A DNA stretch of 32,027 nt from Gaiellales bacterium (lineage in GTDB: Bacteria; Actinomycetota; Thermoleophilia; RBG-16-64-13), in the NCBI GenBank assembly GCA_012719395.1, contig JAAYAL010000036.1:1-32027 (forward strand). The letters run 5' to 3'. The notes beneath the pieces were generated by a model, which was given only the letters and a program-made list of their open reading frames with translations, ran no database searches and was not told the DNA's origin. The translations under genes were made by a program, and so were the position numbers. Positions 5,954 through 13,593 of the stretch are shown one piece after another; the stretch's first letter is position 1, and each line of letters opens with the position of its first letter.

Positions 5954-8254
5954 TCAGCCAACCCCACCAGCTTGTCTAGCCCACCACAGCTGATACGGAA
6001 CCTTCTCCGCGGCAGCTTGAGGTGCAATCCAGGCAACTGCCGGAGGGGTGGGACGCTCTTCGCCATCCGCCGTCACCCGACTCGCCTCGAGGGTCTCCCT
6101 GAGCCAGCCCGCCACCTGCGACGCCTCCAGCACCAGCGCACGCTCGCTCGTCGAGATCTGGCCGGAGGGCAGCGCGAGTGAGTACCAGCCCATCTCCGCA
6201 TCTGTCTCGTTCCAGAAGTCAAGCCCCACGCGACCGCCATCTGCCGTGTGCAGAATGGCCCCCCATTCGGACGTTGGGGGATCCCAGGTTCGGTCCCGTC
6301 CCGCCTTGAGGGTCGCCGACGTGAGCCGCGCTCGAAGGGCGTCAAGCTCGGCGGAAGTCAGCGGCCGGGAGGCGGCCCCGTGAGACCACCGCCCCTCCGC
6401 GGTGAGTTCTTGGTCGGCGGTGATCGCGGCGATAGCCTGCTGGAGAAGCTGAGTGTCGCTCGGTCTCAGATCCATACGCAGCAGGTTCCACAAGAGCTGC
6501 GCACCCTCCCCACGGGTGGCCGCCTGCCACGGATCCCACTCTCGACCGTAGCCGAGCAGGCCGTTCATGAGGCCGTTGTCCTCAGCCACAGCCAGGCTGC
6601 GAGCGTGTGTGGCATCGAAGTTGCCCGGGAGAGGCGCGTAGCTTGACTGGGTATCAAGCAGCAATCCGGGCTGTATTTGCTGCGCCGCCCGCACGGTGAG
6701 CGTGACCAACTGGGCCCGACCAGCCGGCTGCCAGGGGTGGAAGGAGCCGTCGGGATAGCCCTGGATGAGCCCCGCCTCAGAGGCCGCCGCGATGTAATCG
6801 TGAGGGTACAGGGAATCGGGGTCGTCGGGACCCAGGTCCCAGAACGGCGCCCTCAGGCCCTCGTCCACGGTCAGGTCCAGTGCTTCCACCAGCATCTTGG
6901 CGTACTGGGCGCGCAGGTAGGTCTCCTCAGGGCGAAAGACCGCATGACCTCCGCTCTCGTACCCGGCGACAACGCCTTCCTCGAATAGCGAGACGATGGC
7001 CGTACGGTACAGATGGGTGCCCGAGATGTCGGCGAAGGGTTCCGCCTCCGCGGCCGGTGCAGTGCCCACGAAGAGATGCTCCGAGGCCGCGATGGAGCTG
7101 GAGGATTCGGGGAACCAGTGCGGCGGCAACCGTGGCCACCCGTCATTCTCGAGCACCGTGCTGATCCAGTAGGCCCGGGTCCCGTCGGTCGCGAAGGGCA
7201 GCCCCCGCAACAGTTGCCCAAGCTCAGTCAGATGGTGGTCCGTGATGTCGTAGGCGAAGAGCGTCATGGGAGCGGAGGAGAGAAGACCATAACCGGCCTG
7301 AGCCCGGAACAGGACGGTGTCTCCCGCGATCTTGATAGGTCCCAACAGATGGTGGGGCATGGGCACTCGCTCGTGGGACCCCGCTTCCAGGTCATAAATC
7401 GCCACGAAGGCGCCTGCCTCGTCCATGGCCGTCCAGGCCAGCCTCTGGGCGGTCTCGTCTGCGGCCAGTGAGGAGATACGACCATCCTCCGACTCAGGGA
7501 TACGCGTGAAGGTCCGGTCGCGAAGATCCATGAGAGCCAGGCCTTTGGCCACGGACTCCCCCGGCAAGACCGGTGCCGACACAACCACCCGGTCGCCCAG
7601 AAGAGCGTAGAGGCCGCCCTGGACCTCCGGGTACACGTGTTTCTCGGCTGCTTTGGTGTCGTAGGCGAAGAGAAGATCGCTCCCGTCCGCCTGGTGCTCC
7701 CGCCACACCACCCAGCGATCACTCAAGAGCAGGGGCAGACTCCACCCGAAAGTGCCTTCGTTCAACGCCGTATTGGTGCCGGCGGCGATGTCATAGAGGT
7801 TGAGTACGACGCTCTCGTTGCTGCCTCCCAGCCACAGCAGCCTTCCGCCCTCCAACACCGGAGCCCCATAGACGAATCCGGAGGCTATCCGGCGGTCATC
7901 TTCGCCCGAGAGCGAATGTAGGAGGAGCCCATCGATGCCTTGGTCTGAAGACAAGGTGAGCCAAGCTACCCAGTCCCCTTCGATCACGGGAGCAGCCCCC
8001 CGGGTGCCTGGCGCTGTGAGCGTGACCGTGGTGCCGGCGACGGCATTGCGCAGCACCACTGCATCCTCGGCAGTGTGGTAGACGATACGGCCCGCGTCGA
8101 CCGATAACTGCTGCCAATCCCCCACCGCCGCACGCTCCGCGGTCCACTCCACCTCCCAGCCGGCCGGCGCCCCCATGGCGGGCTGTGCCCACTGGAGGGC
8201 CGCCAGCAGCGCGAATGCCAGCGTCGCCCACAGTAGTCGATTGCTCCTTGGCAT
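5954..8254 (-). CDS. Secreted beta-propeller protein with three SLH modules and a fused C-terminal domain
   Basis: The 766-residue protein starts at the ATG at 8254 (AGGAGG upstream) with a signal peptide cleavable near Ala29. Residues about 35-395 form TolB/DUF5050-like propeller blades, with repeats such as 'DRWVVWREHQADGSDLLFAYD'. Three SLH modules follow: about 406-465 ('FADISGTHLYRTAIVSLFEEG'), 470-525 ('DYIAAASEAGLIQGYPDGSF') and 540-598. These typically bind secondary cell-wall polymer and hold the protein in the S-layer. From about residue 602, 'LLQQAIAAITAD' opens a domain also found right after the lipobox of the lipoprotein at 10383-11537 ('LLQQALASIAAD', 'GRDR(T/S)WDPPT', 'EMGWYSL'). 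The fused form thus joins two neighbouring genes. Likely a surface-attached binding or structural protein; ligand unknown. Confidence 0.85.
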   Translation of the reverse strand: MPRSNRLLWATLAFALLAALQWAQPAMGAPAGWEVEWTAERAAVGDWQQLSVDAGRIVYHTAEDAVVLRNAVAGTTVTLTAPGTRGAAPVIEGDWVAWLTLSSDQGIDGLLLHSLSGEDDRRIASGFVYGAPVLEGGRLLWLGGSNESVVLNLYDIAAGTNTALNEGTFGWSLPLLLSDRWVVWREHQADGSDLLFAYDTKAAEKHVYPEVQGGLYALLGDRVVVSAPVLPGESVAKGLALMDLRDRTFTRIPESEDGRISSLAADETAQRLAWTAMDEAGAFVAIYDLEAGSHERVPMPHHLLGPIKIAGDTVLFRAQAGYGLLSSAPMTLFAYDITDHHLTELGQLLRGLPFATDGTRAYWISTVLENDGWPRLPPHWFPESSSSIAASEHLFVGTAPAAEAEPFADISGTHLYRTAIVSLFEEGVVAGYESGGHAVFRPEETYLRAQYAKMLVEALDLTVDEGLRAPFWDLGPDDPDSLYPHDYIAAASEAGLIQGYPDGSFHPWQPAGRAQLVTLTVRAAQQIQPGLLLDTQSSYAPLPGNFDATHARSLAVAEDNGLMNGLLGYGREWDPWQAATRGEGAQLLWNLLRMDLRPSDTQLLQQAIAAITADQELTAEGRWSHGAASRPLTSAELDALRARLTSATLKAGRDRTWDPPTSEWGAILHTADGGRVGLDFWNETDAEMGWYSLALPSGQISTSERALVLEASQVAGWLRETLEASRVTADGEERPTPPAVAWIAPQAAAEKVPYQLWWARQAGGVG

Positions 8255-8328
8255 CCTGCCCCTCCTCTTACGCCAGACTCGCCGCTTCTACCACGTAACA
8301 CACCGAACGAAGCCTGATTCTCCACTGC

Positions 8329-8421
8329 CCCCGTTTCCTGGCCGGACGGCCACGCGAAGGAGAACCTCAGATCCTCACTCAGCGGCCTGGGGCCGGTGAT
8401 GGCATACTCCAGGCACGCGAT
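8329..8421 (-). pseudogene. Fragment of a paralog of the 610-residue lipoprotein (module 1)
   Basis: Read on the minus strand, this piece gives 'CLEYAITGPRPLSEDLRF' and 'SFAWPSGQE', matching 'YLEYAVTGRRPISEDPRF' and 'SFVWPSGQE' in the lipoprotein at 4023-5855. DNA identity is about 80%. Neither the signal peptide nor the continuation is present, and the frame breaks down past this point. It sits between the two SLH genes, showing that a second copy once lay here. Confidence 0.7.
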
Positions 8422-8462
8422 CCCTCCTTCGCGCCGCATCCAGTCACACCCGCCGCGCGCTG

Positions 8463-10292
8463 CTACTCTCCCACGTCGCGCAGGTGGACCACCCGCGACA
8501 GCACCACAGCCGCTTCCTCCCTTGTCGCCGGCCGCCAGGGATCCCAGCCCGGGCCGAAACCGGCAATCCCCCTCAGCAGGCCGTGGTATTCGGCCACGCG
8601 CATGGCCTCGGCGTGAGCCGGATCAAAGTTGCCCAGCGCACCGACGAAATCCCCGGGCGCGGAGAGCTCGCCCACCGACATGACGGCCGCCGCCCGCACG
8701 GCCAGCGTCACCAACTGCGCGCGGCTACGCTCCGCCCAGGGTGCGAACGTACTGCCATCGATACCACGTACCAGCTTCGCCTCAACCGTGGCGTTGATCG
8801 CCTGTCGGGTCAGACCGGTCATGGCGTCATCCAGATCAGTGAACGGCGCCGGGGGAGACGCAGCCGGGTTGAGATCGGCCGTGTACATGAGCGCCACGGC
8901 CGCCTGCGACCGCAGCAGCGGCTCTTTGGGCCGGAACTCAATGCCGTCCGCCAGGCGATAGCCGCGCATGAGGCCCCAGCGACCGGCATCTGCCACCTCA
9001 TCGGGGTAGGCGCTCGCCTCGAGATCGCAGAAGGTCACATAGGGCGGGGTGGGGCCAGGTGGCGTGGCCGGTGGCGTGCCGGCCGTGGTGACCACGATCT
9101 CGCGGCTGTCGGTGAGAGCGCCCTCGATCTCCCGATACCAGACCACCCGCCCCTCGTCCAGTTGCGGCCAGCTGCCCTGGAGCCCTGGCGTACCCTGCAC
9201 GGAGGTGATGCCTGTGCCTACATCGTAGAGGTGAAGCTCGTTGAACAGCTGCGCGCTGTCGGTCCAGATGGCCAAGGCGCCGTCCTTCTGCAGGCGCCCC
9301 ATCGCGAACCCGGCAGCCAGGGTGGTGACATGGCCGGTGGCGAGGTCGCAGAGCATGACGTCCCGCGCGGTCGCGGAGAGCCAGGCGACGCTCGGCAGCG
9401 GCGAGGCGTGCCAGAGCACCATGTTGCCGCCCACCTCCGGTTCGTAGTCGGTGAGGTCGTTGTCGGTGAGCCGCTGGGTGGTGTCCGCAGCGATGTCGTG
9501 GACGTAGATCTCCAGGTCCTGGCCGTCGAAGGCGGCCCAGACGGCCTTGCCCGCGGCCAAGAGCCTATGGTCGCTGTAGTCGGCGAGCGGCGCCGCCAGT
9601 TCGGCCAGGGTCGTCCAGGAGCCCGTCGTCCAATCGTAGAGCCGCAGGACAGCGCCGCCTGCGGCCGCCGTCTCCTGGGCGAGTACGTACCGGCCGTCGG
9701 TCCACGCCCGCGCCGGAGACGCGCTGGAAAGCGTGCGCACCTCACCGGAAACCAGGTTCTTACCGAGAAGCGTGGTGACCGGAGCGCCATTGCCGCCGGC
9801 TTGGGAGGTGACCCAGACCACGAGGTCGCCTTCCAGGTCATACCCGCCGATGCCGGACGGCCCACCCAACCGTGCGGCTCCGCCCGTCTCCAGATCCAGC
9901 GCCCAGAGGTCCATGGCCGGGTAGTACTCGCGGGAGGCAGGGTCGGCCTGATGCAGCCAGACGACGTGATTGCCGGACACCTCGGGGTAGTCGTCCCGGC
10001 CCAAGTCATCCGTCAGTTGCCGTATCTCGCCCGTGGCGAAGTCGTAGAACATGATCTCGTGATCGTGGCCGTCCCAGGCACGCCACACCATGCGGTCACC
10101 GCAGACAAACGGGATCTCGTCGTCCACGTTGTTGCGGGTGACCTCGGTGGTGACGAAGGCCTGAGCCCCCAGGGCAGGGCCCGCCGGAACAACACTCACC
10201 GCCACCGCAGCGACCACCACGGCGAGGCCCAGCACCACGCGCCACACCAACCTCCACCCTGGCCTGGCAACCCGGTTCTTCGTCTGCCTCAT
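8463..10292 (-). CDS. Secreted beta-propeller protein with three C-terminal SLH modules
   Basis: I take the ATG at 10292 (MRQTKNRVARPGWR), with AAGGAG 6 nt upstream, because it begins a good signal peptide ending near 'GPALGAQA'; the longer frame is not supported. The 609-residue product has propeller blades of the TolB/DUF5050 kind up to about residue 395: 'DEIPFVCGDRMVWRAWDG', 'EIMFYDFATGEIRQLTDD', 'EIYVHDIAADTTQRLTDN'. Three SLH modules fill about 421-609, including 'FTDLDDAMTGLTRQAINATVEAKL' split as strand-helix, and 'ATREEAAVVLSRVVHLRD'. It is a paralog of the 766-residue protein but stops after the third SLH module, without the extra C-terminal domain. It lies 90 nt downstream of the lipoprotein gene that encodes that domain separately, so the two are probably one transcript. 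Confidence 0.85.
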   Translation of the reverse strand: MRQTKNRVARPGWRLVWRVVLGLAVVVAAVAVSVVPAGPALGAQAFVTTEVTRNNVDDEIPFVCGDRMVWRAWDGHDHEIMFYDFATGEIRQLTDDLGRDDYPEVSGNHVVWLHQADPASREYYPAMDLWALDLETGGAARLGGPSGIGGYDLEGDLVVWVTSQAGGNGAPVTTLLGKNLVSGEVRTLSSASPARAWTDGRYVLAQETAAAGGAVLRLYDWTTGSWTTLAELAAPLADYSDHRLLAAGKAVWAAFDGQDLEIYVHDIAADTTQRLTDNDLTDYEPEVGGNMVLWHASPLPSVAWLSATARDVMLCDLATGHVTTLAAGFAMGRLQKDGALAIWTDSAQLFNELHLYDVGTGITSVQGTPGLQGSWPQLDEGRVVWYREIEGALTDSREIVVTTAGTPPATPPGPTPPYVTFCDLEASAYPDEVADAGRWGLMRGYRLADGIEFRPKEPLLRSQAAVALMYTADLNPAASPPAPFTDLDDAMTGLTRQAINATVEAKLVRGIDGSTFAPWAERSRAQLVTLAVRAAAVMSVGELSAPGDFVGALGNFDPAHAEAMRVAEYHGLLRGIAGFGPGWDPWRPATREEAAVVLSRVVHLRDVGE

Positions 10293-10382
10293 GCCCCACT
10301 CCTTCCTGTCATCGCCCGGTACCGGCGATCGGCCGCCGCCGCCACCTCGCCAGGACACCGACACCATTCTCGCTCCCCTCGC

Positions 10383-11537
10383 CTACTCACCCTCGAACGA
10401 CTCGAGGTAGGCCGAGACACCCATCACCTGCGCCCCGTCGACCTCCCACACATCCCGCACCCAACCGACACGTTGCGCGGTGATCAGATCACCGAAGTAG
10501 GCCACGTTCGTCTCCAGCGGCCGGCCCCAGGTGTCCACCGTGAGCGTCACCGGGATCTCGATACGGACTATGTACCCCAGCTCCATGGCCCAATCCGTGG
10601 CGGCGCCCAGGTAGGGCCGGCAGAGGTCATCGCTGCGCACGACGCCGCGGACCGTGAAGGTGGACCCATCGGTGCTTCTCTCCACGCCCGCCTCCGGCCG
10701 AATGAGCTTGAGGGCGTGATAGGGCTCGCTGAGCAACCCCCACCACACGGCGATGACCCGCTCCGCGGCCTGGACGCCGGCCCTCTCGGGGAAGTCCGCC
10801 GCCGAGATCTCCCAGTAGCGGGGAGCCGCGGGAACCTCGCTCTCCGCCGGCGCGGACAGCAGATCGAATTGGCCATTCACGGCCACCAGCAGGCGGTCAC
10901 CGGTGATGACCATCGACCCTCCATAGCCCACGGCGGCCTCGCCCCCCTGACGATAGAACCAGGCGTTCCCCGGCTGCGCGAGGTCCAGTACGATGGCCAT
11001 GCAATCGGCCGCCTCGATCCACCTCACCGCCGCGGCCACCACCTGCCCGGCCGTGGGGTCGGCGGGGAGGGCGGCAGGCCACGCTCCCTCCTTGAGCCAC
11101 GACGCCACCTGCGCCGCCTCCAACACCAGCGAGCGCTCGCTATTGGAAACCTCACCGGTGGGAAGCCGAAGCGAGTACCAGCCCATCTCGACGTCCGTCT
11201 CATCCCAGCAGTTGAGCTCCACCCGACCGCCCCCGGCCGTGCTCAGGATCGCGCCCCATTCCCCCGTGGGAGGATCCCAGCTGCGGTCCCGCCCCGTCTT
11301 CAGCGTGGCCGCTCCCAGGCGCGTCACCAGTTCCTCCGCCTCCGCCGGAGTGAGCGCGCGCATCCCCCGGCCGCCGTACCAGGCTTCCACGGTGACGCCC
11401 TTATCGGCCGCGATGGAGGCCAAGGCCTGCTGGAGAAGCTGTTCATCGTCCGGGCCGCAGCCGCAGAGGGAAAGACCGAGCGCCGTAGCCAGCAGCGTCC
11501 AGAGGCCGAAGTCCACGCGTTTCACGCGGCGGATCAC
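10383..11537 (-). CDS. Lipoprotein carrying the domain that is fused to SLH modules in its paralog
   Basis: The GTG at 11537 is the likely start (MIRRVKRVDFGLW). GAGG lies 5 nt before it and it gives a proper signal peptide with lipobox LCGC (Cys27). It also overlaps a relic TGA stop by GTGA, as coupled genes do. Immediately after the lipobox, 'LLQQALASIAADKGVTVEAW' begins a domain (about 32-150) closely matching residues 602-720 of the 766-residue SLH protein. The rest (about 150-384) is extra: a beta-rich segment around 'MVITGDRLLVAVNGQFDLL' and a C-terminal part ending 'VSAYLESFEGE'. No catalytic signature is seen. The ATG at 11558 would give a poor signal peptide. Located on the outer face of the membrane; function unknown. 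Confidence 0.8.
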   Translation of the reverse strand: MIRRVKRVDFGLWTLLATALGLSLCGCGPDDEQLLQQALASIAADKGVTVEAWYGGRGMRALTPAEAEELVTRLGAATLKTGRDRSWDPPTGEWGAILSTAGGGRVELNCWDETDVEMGWYSLRLPTGEVSNSERSLVLEAAQVASWLKEGAWPAALPADPTAGQVVAAAVRWIEAADCMAIVLDLAQPGNAWFYRQGGEAAVGYGGSMVITGDRLLVAVNGQFDLLSAPAESEVPAAPRYWEISAADFPERAGVQAAERVIAVWWGLLSEPYHALKLIRPEAGVERSTDGSTFTVRGVVRSDDLCRPYLGAATDWAMELGYIVRIEIPVTLTVDTWGRPLETNVAYFGDLITAQRVGWVRDVWEVDGAQVMGVSAYLESFEGE

Positions 11538-11593
11538 GGTTGCCTCAGATCCATACACAGCAGGTTCCTCAGCACCTGGGCGCCCTCCGCCGC
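11534..11593 (-). pseudogene. Relic C-terminus of an SLH protein directly upstream of the lipoprotein
   Basis: In minus-strand reading, 11593-11534 gives 'EGAQVLRNLLCMDLRQP' and a TGA stop. It aligns with 'EGAQLLWNLLRMDLRPS' at the end of the third SLH module in the 766-residue protein. The upstream part of that SLH gene is gone. The TGA overlaps the GTG start of the lipoprotein, preserving the ancestral two-gene junction. Confidence 0.7.
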
Positions 11594-11838
11594 CGTCCTG
11601 CCCCTTTGCGCCTCACCAAACGCCACAACGCCGCCGCCCCCATGGCAAGCAGCGTGACCAGGGAGATCAGGACAGCGATGGGAAGGGGGCGCTCATCCTC
11701 CTCGATCGGCCGGTTGCTCTCCCCTCGCCGTGCCCTCAGCATCCAGTAGGAGGTGCCCGCGTTGCCCATGCCGAAGGCGGTTTCGGAGCCCAGGTACCCC
11801 ATCTTCTCCCGCGATTCCTGCGACTGCTCGTGCATCAC
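11569..11838 (-). CDS. Short protein with C-terminal membrane anchor, possibly a gene fragment
   Basis: With GTG at 11838 (GGGAGG 8 nt upstream) this encodes 89 residues: a polar N-terminus (MHEQSQESREKMG), then a single hydrophobic helix 'PLPIAVLISLVTLLAMG' near the C-terminus, followed by 'LVRRKGAGRRRR'. The helix-plus-basic-tail layout is that of a C-terminal anchor of a surface protein, but no LPXTG-type motif precedes it. The last codons run into the SLH relic in a different frame, so the natural end was probably altered by the same rearrangement. It may be a small membrane protein or the surviving tail of a larger one. Confidence 0.4.
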   Translation of the reverse strand: MMHEQSQESREKMGYLGSETAFGMGNAGTSYWMLRARRGESNRPIEEDERPLPIAVLISLVTLLAMGAAALWRLVRRKGAGRRRRAPRC

Positions 11839-11930
11839 GCGCTCGCCCTCCCTTGCACCTGGCATCGACCCATTGCGTCCTCGGATCGCCGCCGATTCCG
11901 GGCCTTCTGTTCACGTCCTGTACCGGCGAT

Positions 11931-12845
11931 TCACACCCAGGGGCCCGGGTACCTCCATCTCAGATGATACGACCTGCCTTCCTGCAGGACCTCCAGCACC
12001 GGGGTCACGAAGCCCGCAATCCGTCCCACCACTTCGCCGAAGCTCGCCGGCGCCCCATCCAACCGGCTCTTGCGGAGGAATGATGACCATTGCGCTTGCT
12101 TCTCGACGCTGTTGGCGAACCCGTCACTCAGTGCCGTCACCGTGGACACAGTCACTGTGCCACGCGCTGCGAAGGTGGCAGCGATCGCTGCGCCGAGAGT
12201 CTCTCCGTCGAAATCGAAGGTGGTCGACAGGTACCACAGGTCGAAGAAGTCGTTCATGCGACTGTTGATGGCGCCGAGCTTGACCATGGCATGGAGTTTC
12301 TCGGCGATCGAGCTTTCGCGCGTGTAGGCACGGACGGGACCAGAGACATAGTCCAACACCGGACGAAGGCTCACCGTGTCGACTCCCGGGATGACCACAT
12401 CGCCGAATCCGACATCGACCTGCATCGGCACTCGTGCTGATCCCAGCCGAGCCTCGAAACGCATCCTCACGCCGTGGTACTCAGCGTCTTCTGTGATTCT
12501 CTCGGCCCTGCCCTTCTCAGCTGAGAAGACGAGCCCGTCGGGCTCAACCTGGGTGGAGCACACGTCGCGGATGATGGATTCGATGGTCGCGGGTTGGTTG
12601 ATGACGTAACCGAGGAGGTCGATGTCTACGGTTGGTCGGGTGATTGAGGCACTCCAGGCGTCCATGAGCAGACCGCCTTTCAGAACAAACCGCTCAGCAT
12701 GCGGAGACCGAGCGAGCCTTGCCATGAACCGTTTCATGGCATAGTGCTGCAGGAGTTCGTTGAAAGGACGTCCGCCGGCGCGCGCTTCGTTTAGAAGCCT
12801 CCGATGTATCGACGCGGCAAGGTTCACCACCGATCTCTGGCTCAC
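11931..12845 (-). CDS. abiEii: AbiEii-type nucleotidyltransferase toxin
   Basis: This 304-residue protein has the marks of the AbiEii (DUF1814) family, the toxin of type IV toxin-antitoxin and abortive-infection systems. A glycine-rich nucleotidyltransferase motif 'VLKGGLLMDAW' (about 54-64) precedes the metal-binding Asp pair in 'RPTVDIDLLGY'. A further acidic strand 'VPMQVDVGFGDVV' follows, then the helical motif 'AEKLHAMVKLGAINSRMNDFFDLWYL' split over about 185-210. The C-terminal helix bundle ends 'RWRYPGPWV'. Family members transfer nucleotides to targets such as tRNA acceptor ends in studied cases; the target here is unknown. It starts at GTG 12845, overlapping the antitoxin stop as GTGA. 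The key residues look intact. Confidence 0.85.
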   Translation of the reverse strand: MSQRSVVNLAASIHRRLLNEARAGGRPFNELLQHYAMKRFMARLARSPHAERFVLKGGLLMDAWSASITRPTVDIDLLGYVINQPATIESIIRDVCSTQVEPDGLVFSAEKGRAERITEDAEYHGVRMRFEARLGSARVPMQVDVGFGDVVIPGVDTVSLRPVLDYVSGPVRAYTRESSIAEKLHAMVKLGAINSRMNDFFDLWYLSTTFDFDGETLGAAIAATFAARGTVTVSTVTALSDGFANSVEKQAQWSSFLRKSRLDGAPASFGEVVGRIAGFVTPVLEVLQEGRSYHLRWRYPGPWV

Positions 12846-13462
12846 GTCAGCGCCTGGAGATATGGCTTGATGACGGTCTCCGCGCGGCAGATGCGCGCGA
12901 AGCCGATGACCTGGTCAGGGTCGAGCACCCCTCGTGCCTTGAGCATCCTGAGGGCCTCGACTGCCACTCCTATGCCTATCTTGTTCCGGTATTTGAAGCA
13001 ATCCACCACCGTCTTCGCCGGCCCGTAGATGCGAACCGTGACACCGTCCAGGGTATGGATCTCCACCCCCGCCCGGAAGACCCGTTCGGTGAGCCAGAAC
13101 ACCCGAAGCGGCGGATGCTCCAGCCGGGGTGGCCTGTCGCCCCTGGGGAGGGCCAGGTACACGTAGTGAGGGATCTCCCGCGTGAGTTGATGAAAGGCCA
13201 GCGCTGAAACGAGACAGATCACTCCCTCCGGGATGCGTGTGGCCACGGTCACCAGGTCGGGCTCCGAGAGCGGCGGAAGAGAGGTCAGGCGGTAGACTCC
13301 ACGACTGATCCGCTCGAGTGCCCCCGAGTCCCGCATGGAGTACAGCGTGCGCGGATGGATGCCGAGCCGAAGCGCGTCCCGCGTCCTGAGGATACCGTTG
13401 TGCTCGCGAAAGGCCGCGATCGCACGCTGCCCTGTCCGGCTTGTGTCCGTTGTTCTCATCAT
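12842..13462 (-). CDS. abiEi: AbiEi-type antitoxin and autorepressor
   Basis: The protein (206 residues from the ATG at 13462) has an N-terminal winged-helix segment, 'HNGILRTRDALRLGIHPRTLYSMRDSGALERISRGVYRL' in pieces over about 18-60. The AbiEi C-terminal domain follows with 'ISALAFHQL'-like and 'HYVYLALPRG' elements and 'YGPAKTVVDCFKYRNKIG' (about 145-165). AbiEi proteins neutralise AbiEii without stable complex formation and repress their own operon through paired inverted repeats. The start sits 7 nt after a -10-like TATATT, so the mRNA may be leaderless. Its stop overlaps the toxin start by four bases. Starting further upstream (13489) is possible but would place the start above the -10. 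Confidence 0.85.
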   Translation of the reverse strand: MMRTTDTSRTGQRAIAAFREHNGILRTRDALRLGIHPRTLYSMRDSGALERISRGVYRLTSLPPLSEPDLVTVATRIPEGVICLVSALAFHQLTREIPHYVYLALPRGDRPPRLEHPPLRVFWLTERVFRAGVEIHTLDGVTVRIYGPAKTVVDCFKYRNKIGIGVAVEALRMLKARGVLDPDQVIGFARICRAETVIKPYLQALT

Positions 13463-13469
13463 GTGGATG

Positions 13470-13497
13470 AATATAGCATCATTCTTCAAGATATGCT
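13470..13497 (-). promoter_or_regulatory. Putative AbiE promoter in an AT-rich patch
   Basis: The patch 13467-13515 is clearly AT-richer than its surroundings. On the minus strand it has TATATT (13475-13470) 7 nt before the ATG, which would fit leaderless transcription. Five-base arms AGCAT/ATGCT (13476-13480 and 13493-13497) flank it and could be part of an autorepressor site. No convincing -35 is seen. Confidence 0.4.
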
Positions 13498-13593
13498 GCT
13501 TTTCTTATCCACCCCACTCGCCTTCATCGACCGTCGTGGCCATCCGCACCGGCGGTTCCCTGATCGCCTACCGCCCACCGCCTCCCCATCCCG

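Noticed and set aside
8484-11657. A 1,057-codon open frame on the plus strand
   Set aside because: It runs antisense to the SLH and lipoprotein genes. Its translation is rich in His, Arg, Gly and Pro with no domain pattern, as expected for a shadow frame in high-GC DNA. The minus-strand frames have signal peptides, lipoboxes and SLH modules.
11931-13462. Larger phage-defence island around the AbiE pair
   Set aside because: The flanking genes are envelope lipoproteins, SLH proteins and a sigma factor; no restriction, retron, CBASS or other defence gene is adjacent, so only the stand-alone module is supported.
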